Origin: Gallicola sp.
Lineage (GTDB): Bacteria > Bacillota > Clostridia > Tissierellales > Peptoniphilaceae
Assembly (NCBI GenBank): GCA_012798975.1
Contig: JAAZME010000363.1
Span: forward strand, 1 to 9,245
DNA: 9,245 nucleotides
Direction: 5' to 3'
The notes under the pieces are model-generated. The model saw nothing but the letters and a program-made list of their open reading frames with translations. It ran no database searches and was not told the DNA's origin. Below are positions 1 to 7,125 of the stretch, one piece after another (position 1 is the first letter of the stretch; each line of letters opens with the position of its first letter). The position numbers were made by a program, and so were the translations under genes.

Positions 1-1481
1 CTAAAATCTTCTATAAAATCACGGGAGTGTTTCTTTGAAGCTTTCTTATATAATAAATCTAGAGCTTCTCTTCTTAAAGCATTCAGCTCTCCCATGGAAA
101 TAAACAGATCTTCTTCGATATCAATTTTTATAGATTCTGGAACAAATAAGGTATTACCCGTTTTTGCCAATTGTTTTATTATTTTTTCTTTTGTGATCGG
201 GGCATTTTCTGCTTCTTGAATAGGATCTTCGCCAAATATTTCAACTGAAATCTCACCAAGATTTACTTTTAGTTCAGCTCTGGAGTTTTTTCTTCCCTTA
301 AAGAATAAAGAAATCCCTCTTTTTTTAAACGATTGATTGCTAAACACCTCTAAAAAAGATTCGTTGGAGATCCGATTAACCAAACTGTTTATTTTAGCAT
401 CTTTAATATGAGATATATCTAAAGTTTCATTTCTTTTTAATTGGTTTTTCACTTCCAACTGAAGATGTTTTCCTCGTTTTGTTTCAAAAAGCAGGATATC
501 TCCTTTATTCAAATCTTCTTCCAGTTTTATTTGAATCTTTTTCTTTTTTACGATCTTTCCGATTCTCTTACCTTTGTGAAGATCTTTTCGGTCGATTTCT
601 TTCAGCTTCGCATTGTCTAAACTCCATTGAAATCCTTCCGTAAAATCCCGATTTCTAAATTCTTCTAAATCAAAAGAATATTCAAAACCTTCCAGTTTTG
701 CTTTATAATTCATGACCGCAGAGTAAACATATTCCGGCTTTTTCATACGTCCTTCGATTTTTAAAGAATCAATACCAAGTTCTTGAATTTTATTAATATG
801 ATTTATAGTATTTAAATCTTTTAAACTTAAATAGGAGTTTTCCTCACCGACTCTTTTCTTCTCTTTCGTATATAACTGGTATTCTTTTCGGCACGGCTGA
901 GCGCAGCGCCCCCTGTTTCCGCTTCTACCCCCAATAAAGGAACTCATATAGCAGCTCCCGGATTCGCATACGCAAAGAGAGCCATGAATAAACATTTCTA
1001 ATTCGATATCTATCTGGTCTTTAATCCTTTTGATTTCTTCCAAGGGGATTTCTCTAGCAAGAACAATTCTCGAAAACCCGATCTCTTTCAAAAAAGACGC
1101 ACCATACACATTCCTCGTATTTAACTGAGTACTGGCATGAATTTCTAAATCCGGCATCTGTTTATTTACCGCTCTTGCCAGCCCCAAGTCCTGTAGTATC
1201 ACAGCATCTACATCGTTGTTGTAAAGGAAACGGATATAATTTAGCGCCTCTTCCATTTCCCTTTCTTTAATGATTGTATTTACTGTTACATATACTTTTT
1301 TATTATAGAAATGACAGAGAGAAATAGCTTGGCTCATTTTATCATCTGTAAAATTATGGGCATATGCTCTTGCGCTAAATTGACTGCCTCCAATATAAAC
1401 GGCATCCGCTTCTGCTTGTATTGCCGCAGCTAGCATTTCTTCGTTTCCTACCGGTGCCAGTATTTCACATTTTCTGCTCAT
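1..1481 (-). CDS. U32-family (peptidase U32 / RNA hydroxylase-type) protein, 3' end outside window
   Basis: The first 493 codons are present and the frame is still open at the left edge. I translated it by hand and found no stop or frameshift. The N-terminus (ILAPVGN, then DAVYIGG) is the usual start of the U32 TIM-barrel-like domain. The family signature lies at residues 160-197: an E-x-E-MF-x-HGSLC stretch, then SGSC, GRC and PC. C170, C177, C193 and C197 fit the four ligands of the [4Fe-4S] cluster described for U32 proteins. LKIEGR (240-245) is also conserved. The region after about residue 270 resembles the extra C-terminal part of long U32 proteins, but it is cut off. The family is named as a collagenase-like peptidase, yet characterised members (RlhA, TrhP, UbiU/V) are hydroxylation factors, so an RNA 5-hydroxylation role is the better guess; the substrate is unknown. 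The ATG overlaps the zapA stop (TAATG), with an AAGG ribosome binding site inside the end of zapA, suggesting translational coupling. Confidence 0.9.
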   Translation of the reverse strand, partial: MSRKCEILAPVGNEEMLAAAIQAEADAVYIGGSQFSARAYAHNFTDDKMSQAISLCHFYNKKVYVTVNTIIKEREMEEALNYIRFLYNNDVDAVILQDLGLARAVNKQMPDLEIHASTQLNTRNVYGASFLKEIGFSRIVLAREIPLEEIKRIKDQIDIELEMFIHGSLCVCESGSCYMSSFIGGRSGNRGRCAQPCRKEYQLYTKEKKRVGEENSYLSLKDLNTINHINKIQELGIDSLKIEGRMKKPEYVYSAVMNYKAKLEGFEYSFDLEEFRNRDFTEGFQWSLDNAKLKEIDRKDLHKGKRIGKIVKKKKIQIKLEEDLNKGDILLFETKRGKHLQLEVKNQLKRNETLDISHIKDAKINSLVNRISNESFLEVFSNQSFKKRGISLFFKGRKNSRAELKVNLGEISVEIFGEDPIQEAENAPITKEKIIKQLAKTGNTLFVPESIKIDIEEDLFISMGELNALRREALDLLYKKASKKHSRDFIEDF

Positions 1482-2017
1482 TAACGAACCTTACCCTTCA
1501 GTTCTTCCAATTCTTTCCTCAAACGGTTCATAGACTGTTGATTGTCTAAAAAAATCTTTTCAAGTCTACTTTGATTTTTTTCTAAAGCTTCAATTTTTTC
1601 GGATTTTTGGGAAATAATATTTTCTAGATCTTTAATTTTCTTGTTCTTTTCGAAAATATCCCTATTTTTTTCTTCTAACTTTCTTCTGTAAACAGTCTCT
1701 TGGTTCTCTTTTTCTCGAATAGTTGATTTGTATTTTTCTATCTCTTCTAAAAGCTCCGGGTATTTCTCTAAAGGAATTCTAGAATGTTCTTGATATCTGC
1801 TGTATGCATCTTTCTCTGCAAATAATTCTTCAGCAATATTCAAAGCAGACAATTGTGATAATGCCAGTTTCGTAAGACTGCTGTGCTGCAGTGCTAATTG
1901 GTCCACTAGTTTTTCAACATATTCTATAATCTCTTCTGCTTCATTTTCGCTTCTATCCGTTAATAAAGTATATGGCAATCCGTTTAGATAAACCTCTATT
2001 CGATTTTTTTTAGTCAT
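1481..2017 (-). CDS. zapA: Cell division protein ZapA with long C-terminal coiled coil
   Basis: ZapA binds FtsZ and cross-links its filaments at the Z-ring. The product is 178 aa. Residues 5-70 form the ZapA domain: an RIEVYLNG strand, a short TLLTDRSE turn, then the long helix carrying EYVEKLVDQL and LSALNIAEELF. Residues 85-175 are highly charged, rich in Lys and Glu, and have heptad-like spacing of Leu and Ile, so they should form a coiled coil. Short ZapA proteins such as that of Bacillus subtilis are about 85 aa, so this is the extended form. The ATG at 2017 is chosen over an in-frame GTG at 2026 because that GTG lies inside the AAAGGTG ribosome binding site. The gene starts 13 nt after pheT and overlaps the U32 start by one base. 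It probably depends on the pheS T-box for expression. Confidence 0.9.
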   Translation of the reverse strand: MTKKNRIEVYLNGLPYTLLTDRSENEAEEIIEYVEKLVDQLALQHSSLTKLALSQLSALNIAEELFAEKDAYSRYQEHSRIPLEKYPELLEEIEKYKSTIREKENQETVYRRKLEEKNRDIFEKNKKIKDLENIISQKSEKIEALEKNQSRLEKIFLDNQQSMNRLRKELEELKGKVR

Positions 2018-2023
2018 ACACTG

Positions 2024-2030
2024 CACCTTT
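2024..2030 (-). promoter_or_regulatory. zapA ribosome binding site that decides the start
   Basis: AAAGGTG lies directly after the pheT TAG stop and 6 nt before the ATG at 2017. The in-frame GTG that would extend the protein by three residues is the last three bases of this site, so it cannot be served by it. Confidence 0.75.
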
Positions 2031-4409
2031 CTAAGATCTTAGAGCTGCATTCATCTCTTTTTCTAACGATTCTAGAATATTATTATAAAGTACACTTACT
2101 TCTTCATCTTTTAATGTTCTGTCTTCTGCTTGGAAAATTATAGAATAAGCTAAACTTTTCTTTCCTTTTTCTATATGCTCACCTTCATAGGAATCAAAAA
2201 GATAAATCCCTTTTATCAGCTCTTCTCCCTTGGCATGGATTACTTCTTCTATTTTGTCGGATTCTACCTCTTTATCTACAACAATAGCGATATCTCTTTT
2301 TATAGACGGATATTTAATAATCGGGTCATATGTCTTTATAAAGCTTGCTTTTCTCTCGATTTTTTCAAAATCAAGCTCTCCGATATATATTTCTTTATCT
2401 ATATCATAATGATCCATAACTTGATAGCTGATTTGTCCCATAGTACCGATAACTTCTCCATCTGCAACAATGTTTGCACAGCGTCCTTCATGAAACGTCG
2501 GATTGTTTTCTTCCCTCTTAAAACGGATATCAGATATGCCTAAGTCGTATAAAACTTTAGTTACAGCATCTTTCAGATAATAGAAATCTACATCTCCATA
2601 AGCACCCATTGTTAAATGGAGTTTTTCTTTCGGAAGGACGCTGCCCTTTTCAGGATGGAAACTATTGCCGATTTCATAGATTGATAATTGATCGTTGTGA
2701 TTTTTTAAATTACGTGTAAAAACATCCATCATCGTAGGAATAAGAGTCGTTCTCATAACAGAATAATCTTCTCCTAAAGGATTTATGATTTTAATATATT
2801 CCTCTTCGGTAGTTTCTTTTTCTATTTTCTCGTAAGATCTAGGACTAATAAAGGAATAGGTCATAACTTCATTAAACCCTAATCCAAATAATGCTTCCTT
2901 AGCGTAATCAACAACCCTGCGTCCATAATCTTTTCTTCCTCTTGTTAAAGCACCAGAAAGTGGTTTCGGTGTTATATTATGGTAGCCGTATAATCTGCCG
3001 ATCTCTTCTGTAATATCTTCTGGAATTTCAATATCTAAACGGAAAGTAGGTACATGTATAATAAGCTGATCTTCTCTGTCTTGTACTTTAAACTCTAGAA
3101 GTTCAAGATAATTTATAATATCTTCTTTCGAAATATCCGTTCCTAAAAGCTGATTGATCCGATTATAATCCATCTCTATAACCGTTTCTTCTTGTTTTTT
3201 ATTATAACAATCAAAAATCCCTTTTACTACTGTACCGGAATTTGTTTGTTCTATAAGCTGGCATACACGGTTTGCCGCAGCGAGAGTAATCTCAGGGCTG
3301 ATACCTTTTTCAAAGCGTTGAGATGCTTCTGTCCGCAGTCCTATCCTTTTCGATGTTTTTCGAACATAATCTTTGTCAAAGGTAGCAGATTCTATAAGGA
3401 TTGTATTTGTCGAACTTGTGATCTCACTGTTTAATCCGCCCATAACTCCTGCTAATGCTTCGATTTCATCTCCATCTGTAATGACAATATCCTCTGAAGA
3501 TAATTTTCTCTCTACGTTATCAAGGGTAGTCATTATCTCTCCCTCTTTTGCTTGTCGAACCAGGATTTCTCCGCTCTTTATAGAACGAATATCGAATGCA
3601 TGAAGAGGCTGTCCCATTTCAAGCATCACATAATTTGTTATATCTACAATATTATTAATCGGACGCATACCTGCCTGCATAAGGGAGTTTTTCATCCATT
3701 GAGGCGAATCTTTGATAACAACATCTTTTACGACTCTTGCAACATATCGAAGCCCGCCATCTGTATCGATAGAAACACCTTTAAAATAATCCGAAATATC
3801 GTCTGCCTCTTCTCTTATCGTTAAATCTGGCATATTCACAGAAGTTGCAAAAGTTGCTGCCGATTCCCTTGCCATCCCGATAATAGAAAGACAATCAGGT
3901 CGATTCGGTGTAATTTCGAACTCTATAGTCGGCTGGTTTAATTCCAGAACTTCGCAGATATCTATACCCAGCTCTACTTCATCTAGAATCAATATTCCTT
4001 CTCTAGAATTTTTAGGTACAACACTGTCAGAAAACCCTAATTCTTCATATGAGCATAACATACCGATAGAATCGATACCTTTTAAATCTCTTCTTTCTAT
4101 TTTCATCCCATTGGGAAGTGTTGCCCCAAGAAGTGCAACTGCAACATAGTCTCCCTTTTGCATATTCTTAGCTCCTGTAATCAGCTGCATTTCTTCTTTT
4201 CCCAAATCAACCTTTACAAGAGATAATTTATCCGCATTTGGATGCTTCTCAATCTCCATTATTTTTCCTGTAATTATTTTGGAAATTCCTTCTTTTAAAT
4301 TTATAACGGATTCAACATGGGAACCCGAATCTGACATTTTATCAGTATAATCCATGATATCTGCATCAATATCTACATAGTTTTTCATCCATGATAGTGG
4401 TAATAGCAT
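2031..4409 (-). CDS. pheT: Phenylalanyl-tRNA synthetase beta subunit
   Basis: This is the beta subunit of the alpha2-beta2 enzyme that charges tRNA-Phe; it also edits mischarged Tyr-tRNA-Phe. At 792 aa it is the normal length for bacteria. Domains in order: an N-terminal segment (1-38); an OB-fold tRNA-binding domain (about 39-150, with HPNADKLSLVKVD at 56-68); the B3/B4 editing region (about 213-385, with RPINNIVDITNYVMLEMGQP at 249-268 and GLRTEASQRFEKG at 357-369); B5 (about 405-478); the catalytic-like core (about 490-690, with NPLGEDYSVMRTTLIP at 543-558); and the C-terminal anticodon-binding FDX-ACB domain (about 698-791, opening with YPSIKRDIAIVV). No domain is missing. The start is well supported: AGGAGG sits 6 nt before the ATG and overlaps the pheS stop codon (TAGGAGG), leaving only 9 nt between the genes and implying coupled synthesis of the two subunits. 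Confidence 0.98.
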   Translation of the reverse strand: MLLPLSWMKNYVDIDADIMDYTDKMSDSGSHVESVINLKEGISKIITGKIMEIEKHPNADKLSLVKVDLGKEEMQLITGAKNMQKGDYVAVALLGATLPNGMKIERRDLKGIDSIGMLCSYEELGFSDSVVPKNSREGILILDEVELGIDICEVLELNQPTIEFEITPNRPDCLSIIGMARESAATFATSVNMPDLTIREEADDISDYFKGVSIDTDGGLRYVARVVKDVVIKDSPQWMKNSLMQAGMRPINNIVDITNYVMLEMGQPLHAFDIRSIKSGEILVRQAKEGEIMTTLDNVERKLSSEDIVITDGDEIEALAGVMGGLNSEITSSTNTILIESATFDKDYVRKTSKRIGLRTEASQRFEKGISPEITLAAANRVCQLIEQTNSGTVVKGIFDCYNKKQEETVIEMDYNRINQLLGTDISKEDIINYLELLEFKVQDREDQLIIHVPTFRLDIEIPEDITEEIGRLYGYHNITPKPLSGALTRGRKDYGRRVVDYAKEALFGLGFNEVMTYSFISPRSYEKIEKETTEEEYIKIINPLGEDYSVMRTTLIPTMMDVFTRNLKNHNDQLSIYEIGNSFHPEKGSVLPKEKLHLTMGAYGDVDFYYLKDAVTKVLYDLGISDIRFKREENNPTFHEGRCANIVADGEVIGTMGQISYQVMDHYDIDKEIYIGELDFEKIERKASFIKTYDPIIKYPSIKRDIAIVVDKEVESDKIEEVIHAKGEELIKGIYLFDSYEGEHIEKGKKSLAYSIIFQAEDRTLKDEEVSVLYNNILESLEKEMNAALRS

Positions 4410-4418
4410 GCTGTCCTC

Positions 4419-5441
4419 CTAAAATTGTTCTAAAAATCTTTGATCATTTTCATATAATAAGCGGATATTATCGATTCCGTATCGCACCATCGTTATACGG
4501 TCTACCCCCATTCCAAAAGCAAATCCTGAGTAAACCTCAGGGTCTATACCGCAATTTCTCAGTACATTCGGATGCACCATACCCCCGCCTAGAAGCTCCA
4601 TGCTCCATCCAGTATTGTTGCAAGAAGGACAGCCCTTGCCGCCGCAGTCGAAACAAGTTACATCCACTTCTACAGAAGGCTCTGTAAATGGAAAATAATG
4701 GGGTCTGAAACGTGTTTTTATATGTTCTCCGAAGAATTCTCGAATAAAAACATTAATCGTTTCGATCAAGTTAGCCATAGAAACATTTTTATCTACGACA
4801 AGACCTTCTATCTGATGAAACATCGGAGAATGTGTGTCATCTACATCGTCGAAACGGAATGTTCTTCCTGCAGATACCATACGTATCGGAGGCTCTTGGC
4901 TTAACATGGCACGAATTTGAACAGGAGAAGTATGTGTACGAAGCAGTGTATCCTCATTTATATAAAATGTATCTGTATAGTCTCTAGATGGATGGTTCTC
5001 CGGAGAATTCAGCATATCAAAATTATTTTTTACCGATTCGATTTCCGGACCGGACTCAATTGAAAATCCCATGGTTTGAAATAGTTCTTCTAAGTCTTCC
5101 ATAGTACGATTTAAAGGATGACGATGTCCTAAAGGTATTACATCCTTTTTAGCTGTAACATCTATTCTCTCTTCTGCTATTCTTTTTTGAAGATCTTCTT
5201 TTTTTATGAATTCGGCTTTTTGATTAAACAGTTCTTCTAGTTCTTCTCGAACTTCATTAGCAAGCTTGCCCATAACAGGACGTTCTTCTTTTGAAAGTTT
5301 CCCCATCCCTCTTAATAAAAGGGTCAAGTCGCCTTTTTTTCCAAATATTTTAACTCTCAATTTTTCTAACTCTTCGGCTGTTGCTAAGCCATCGATTTCA
5401 GCAAGGTATTGCTCCTTTAACTGTAGTAAATCTTCCTTCAT
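4419..5441 (-). CDS. pheS: Phenylalanyl-tRNA synthetase alpha subunit
   Basis: This is the catalytic alpha subunit; it activates phenylalanine with ATP and transfers it to tRNA-Phe together with PheT. The product is a full-length 340 aa. Residues 1-90 form the N-terminal helical coiled-coil arm that contacts tRNA. The class II synthetase core follows: the HTSPVQIR segment (170-177), motif 2 around GRTFRFDD (192-199) and THSPMFHQIEGL (203-214), and motif 3 GMGVDRITM (310-318), ending in the usual LLYENDQRFLEQF. C263, C266, C271 and C274 form the CxxC-x4-CxxC knuckle common in bacterial PheS. The substrate-pocket segment GFAFG carries Ala308, the common wild-type residue. The ATG is preceded by AGGAGG with a 6-nt spacer. 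The gene lies directly behind a Phe-type T-box, which should raise its expression when uncharged tRNA-Phe accumulates. Confidence 0.98.
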   Translation of the reverse strand: MKEDLLQLKEQYLAEIDGLATAEELEKLRVKIFGKKGDLTLLLRGMGKLSKEERPVMGKLANEVREELEELFNQKAEFIKKEDLQKRIAEERIDVTAKKDVIPLGHRHPLNRTMEDLEELFQTMGFSIESGPEIESVKNNFDMLNSPENHPSRDYTDTFYINEDTLLRTHTSPVQIRAMLSQEPPIRMVSAGRTFRFDDVDDTHSPMFHQIEGLVVDKNVSMANLIETINVFIREFFGEHIKTRFRPHYFPFTEPSVEVDVTCFDCGGKGCPSCNNTGWSMELLGGGMVHPNVLRNCGIDPEVYSGFAFGMGVDRITMVRYGIDNIRLLYENDQRFLEQF

Positions 5442-5504
5442 TTTTTCCTCCTACTGTGGTGAATTGATTTATTCATTCATTAAGGGTACCCAATAAAAAA
5501 GAAT

Positions 5505-5539
5505 AAAAAAACTCCCATCCCTCTATGGGACGGAAGTTT
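5505..5539 (-). terminator. T-box intrinsic terminator (attenuator) ahead of pheS
   Basis: The stem is 13 bp (5527-5539 with 5509-5521), includes two G-U pairs and closes a loop of ATAGA. It is followed by seven T residues (5505-5511, partly shared with the end of the stem) and then a second T-rich stretch. The segment CCGTCCC is shared with the antiterminator, so the two structures exclude each other. Binding of uncharged tRNA-Phe should favour read-through into pheS. Confidence 0.95.
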
Positions 5540-5712
5540 CCGCGGTACCACCCAAATTATGTAAAACATCTCTCTTGATTACTAACGGAATCAACCGTCT
5601 CGATTTTTATTCGAGAAGCTCGAAAGTGAAAGAATTTACCCTTCTTATATTATGTCGCACCATCTCATAACTCTCTGAAATAAGTTAGGCAATCAGCTTT
5701 TTCACAGCTTTA
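5505..5712 (-). promoter_or_regulatory. T-box riboswitch, tRNA-Phe responsive, leader of pheST
   Basis: Read on the minus strand, all parts are recognisable. Stem I spans about 5616-5710: the base helix is AGCT (5706-5709) with AGCT (5617-5620), next to GA-rich K-turn bulges. The specifier loop carries TTC (5628-5630) followed by A and the CTTT helix strand. A TTGCC/GGTAA helix comes next, then CTTAT/ATAAG, the AGAGA motif, and an apical GTTATG/CATAAT hairpin with loop AGATGGTGCGA. A hairpin TCTCGA/TCGAGA (5598-5616) follows, then TTGATT/AATCAA (5575-5594). The conserved TGGGTGGTACCGCGG is at 5540-5554. In the antiterminator (5526-5554), TGGG pairs with CCCA and GCGG with CCGT, leaving the seven-base bulge TGGTACC. 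UGGU in that bulge matches the ACCA end of tRNA-Phe. The identity of the specifier rests on consensus position; a second TTC at 5632-5634 would also read Phe. Confidence 0.96.
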
Positions 5713-5713
5713 T

Positions 5714-6448
5714 TTATTTATTTAATTCATACATCGTAATAGAAGCAGCTATTCCAGCATTTAGAGACTCAACTTTTCCCTCCATTGGAATAGAAATAAC
5801 TCCGTCCGCAATATTGCGCATGTCTGCGCTCACTCCATGAGCTTCGCTGCCGATAATAACAGCCGTTTTTTTCAGCCCTTTAAATTCAGATACAGCTTTA
5901 CCTCTCATATCTAAAATAAGAAAAGAATAGCCTTCTTTTTTTAGTTTGCCGATAATTTCTTCTTCAATAATATTGATCCGAAAGATTGATCCCATAGAAC
6001 CTCTGATAACTTTGCTGTTATAAGGATCAACACAATCGTTCATAAAAATACAGTCTTTAAAACCGAAGGCTTCAGCGGAGCGGATAATCGTGCCTGCATT
6101 GCCCGGATCCTTAATACCATCTAATATAATCACTTTTGACCCAGTAGATATACTAAAGGTTTTTTTTTCGCAGATACAAAGGATCCCTTCAGAGTGTTCC
6201 ATTTCACTAAGCTCATTAAAAAGTTGTTCTTTCAGAATATAAATTTTTCCTTTGAATACTTCTTCCACAAAATCTGGATTAAAGTCTTCTTTAAGGATAA
6301 CACTATTTATTAGTATATCAGAAAAGGTCGCTTCTCTGAAAAGTTTTTTTCCTTCCACTATAAATAAATTATTTTCTTTTCGATACTTCTTTTTCCGAAG
6401 ACTTTTCCATAATTTAAAATTTGAATTTTGAGAACTTTCTATTAACAC
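5714..6448 (-). CDS. TrmH/SpoU-family RNA 2'-O-ribose methyltransferase
   Basis: This is a SAM-dependent SPOUT enzyme that probably methylates a ribose in rRNA or tRNA; the exact nucleotide cannot be told from sequence. Of its 244 aa, residues 9-85 form the substrate-binding domain typical of the RlmB/TsnR-like group (SLRKKKYRKENNLFIVEG at 16-33). The knotted catalytic domain follows. Motif 1 is ILDGIKDPGNAGTIIRSAEA (108-127, with N117 and R123). Motif 2 is IIGSEAHGVS (198-207, with E202), and motif 3 is IPMEGKVESLNAGIAASI (220-237). All expected catalytic residues are present. The start is GTG, overlapping the ktrA stop as TAGTG, with GGGGAAG as ribosome binding site upstream; no ATG lies near it downstream, so GTG is the only sensible start. 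The gene ends in an ATTT-type short tandem repeat and is followed about 4 nt later by the T-box stem I. Confidence 0.93.
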   Translation of the reverse strand: MLIESSQNSNFKLWKSLRKKKYRKENNLFIVEGKKLFREATFSDILINSVILKEDFNPDFVEEVFKGKIYILKEQLFNELSEMEHSEGILCICEKKTFSISTGSKVIILDGIKDPGNAGTIIRSAEAFGFKDCIFMNDCVDPYNSKVIRGSMGSIFRINIIEEEIIGKLKKEGYSFLILDMRGKAVSEFKGLKKTAVIIGSEAHGVSADMRNIADGVISIPMEGKVESLNAGIAASITMYELNK

Positions 6449-7113
6449 TAAGATTCTTCCCCAACTATTTCTTCTATTTTTTTATATTTTCCCAAGACTA
6501 ATACTATATCCGATTGATCAAAAACATAATCAGGCTTAGGGTTAATATTAATTTCTTTAACATCTTCTTCTTTGACAGCAACTACTGTAACTCCATAATT
6601 ATTTCGGATATCTAGCTGCGCTAAAGATCGTCCAATCCAGCTTTTAGGAGGTTTTACTTCCATAATACTGAAGTCGTCTGAGACTTCAATATAATCCAAG
6701 ATATTTGATGTAGAGATATTATATGCTAATCGTATCCCCGAATCTTTTTCAGGAATAATTACACGATCAGCACCGACTTTTTTCATGATACGGCCATGAA
6801 TTTTATCGCTGACTTTAGCGATTACCGTCTTTACATTATTTTCCTTTGCAACAGCAGTTGCCATTAAAGAAGCTTCAAAATTTGAACCCATTGCAACGAT
6901 CACTTCGTCCATATTATGAATACCCAGAGATTCTAAAGTTCCCTCAATCATAACGTCTGCTGAAACAGCATGAGTAACACTTGTACTAATCTCATTGATC
7001 GTATCCTCATCTTTATCTATAACTAAAACTTCATGCCCTAATTCTGCAAGAGTCACAGCTACTGATCTTCCGAACCTGCCGCAGCCTATTATCATAAACT
7101 CTTTAAATTCCAT
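6448..7113 (-). CDS. ktrA: Potassium uptake regulatory subunit KtrA (RCK domain protein)
   Basis: This is the cytoplasmic regulatory ring subunit that gates the KtrB potassium channel in response to bound nucleotide. At 221 aa it matches single-RCK KtrA proteins rather than the double-length TrkA of enteric bacteria. Residues 1-130 form the RCK-N Rossmann domain, with IIGCGRFG (8-15, GxGxxG) and an acidic pair at the end of strand 2 (D33, D35). Residues about 137-215 are the RCK-C domain (DYIEVSDDFSIMEV onward), which binds cyclic di-AMP in several Firmicutes KtrA proteins; whether that holds here is inference. I use the ATG at 7113 rather than an in-frame TTG at 7131, because AAGGGGG sits 5 nt before the ATG and the TTG would overlap ktrB without a clear ribosome binding site. 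The gene lies 10 nt after ktrB, its obligate partner. Confidence 0.93.
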   Translation of the reverse strand: MEFKEFMIIGCGRFGRSVAVTLAELGHEVLVIDKDEDTINEISTSVTHAVSADVMIEGTLESLGIHNMDEVIVAMGSNFEASLMATAVAKENNVKTVIAKVSDKIHGRIMKKVGADRVIIPEKDSGIRLAYNISTSNILDYIEVSDDFSIMEVKPPKSWIGRSLAQLDIRNNYGVTVVAVKEEDVKEININPKPDYVFDQSDIVLVLGKYKKIEEIVGEES

Positions 7114-7118
7114 AGAAT

Positions 7119-7125
7119 CCCCCTT
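7119..7125 (-). promoter_or_regulatory. ktrA ribosome binding site that decides the start
   Basis: AAGGGGG overlaps the ktrB TAA stop and lies 5 nt before the ATG at 7113. It supports that ATG over the upstream in-frame TTG at 7131. Confidence 0.7.

Noticed and set aside
5470..5484. Tiny ATG-AAT-GAA-TAA frame between the T-box terminator and pheS, considered as a leader peptide
   Set aside because: It has three codons, no ribosome binding site and no Phe codons, and the T-box already explains the regulation.
5484..5491. Palindrome GGGTACCC downstream of the T-box terminator, resembling part of the T-box motif
   Set aside because: It lacks the TGG bulge and the GCGG strand and has no following terminator, so it is not a second T-box. 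An 8-base palindrome alone is weak evidence of an operator.
2175..5496. Plus-strand open frames opposite pheT and pheS (for example 2175-2543, 3192-3824, 4391-4904, 5266-5496)
   Set aside because: They lie antisense within strongly conserved pheS and pheT, have no good ribosome binding sites and read as composition-driven products without any family motif.
5709..5727. Short ATTT tandem repeat at the end of the methyltransferase gene
   Set aside because: It has only about four units, partly codes for the last codons, and is expected in AT-rich DNA; there is no sign of phase variation.
5718..5800. Possible sigma-A promoter for the T-box (TTGAGT and TATGAATTAAAT stretches)
   Set aside because: The two elements are not spaced near 17 nt and each matches the consensus poorly, so I do not annotate a promoter.
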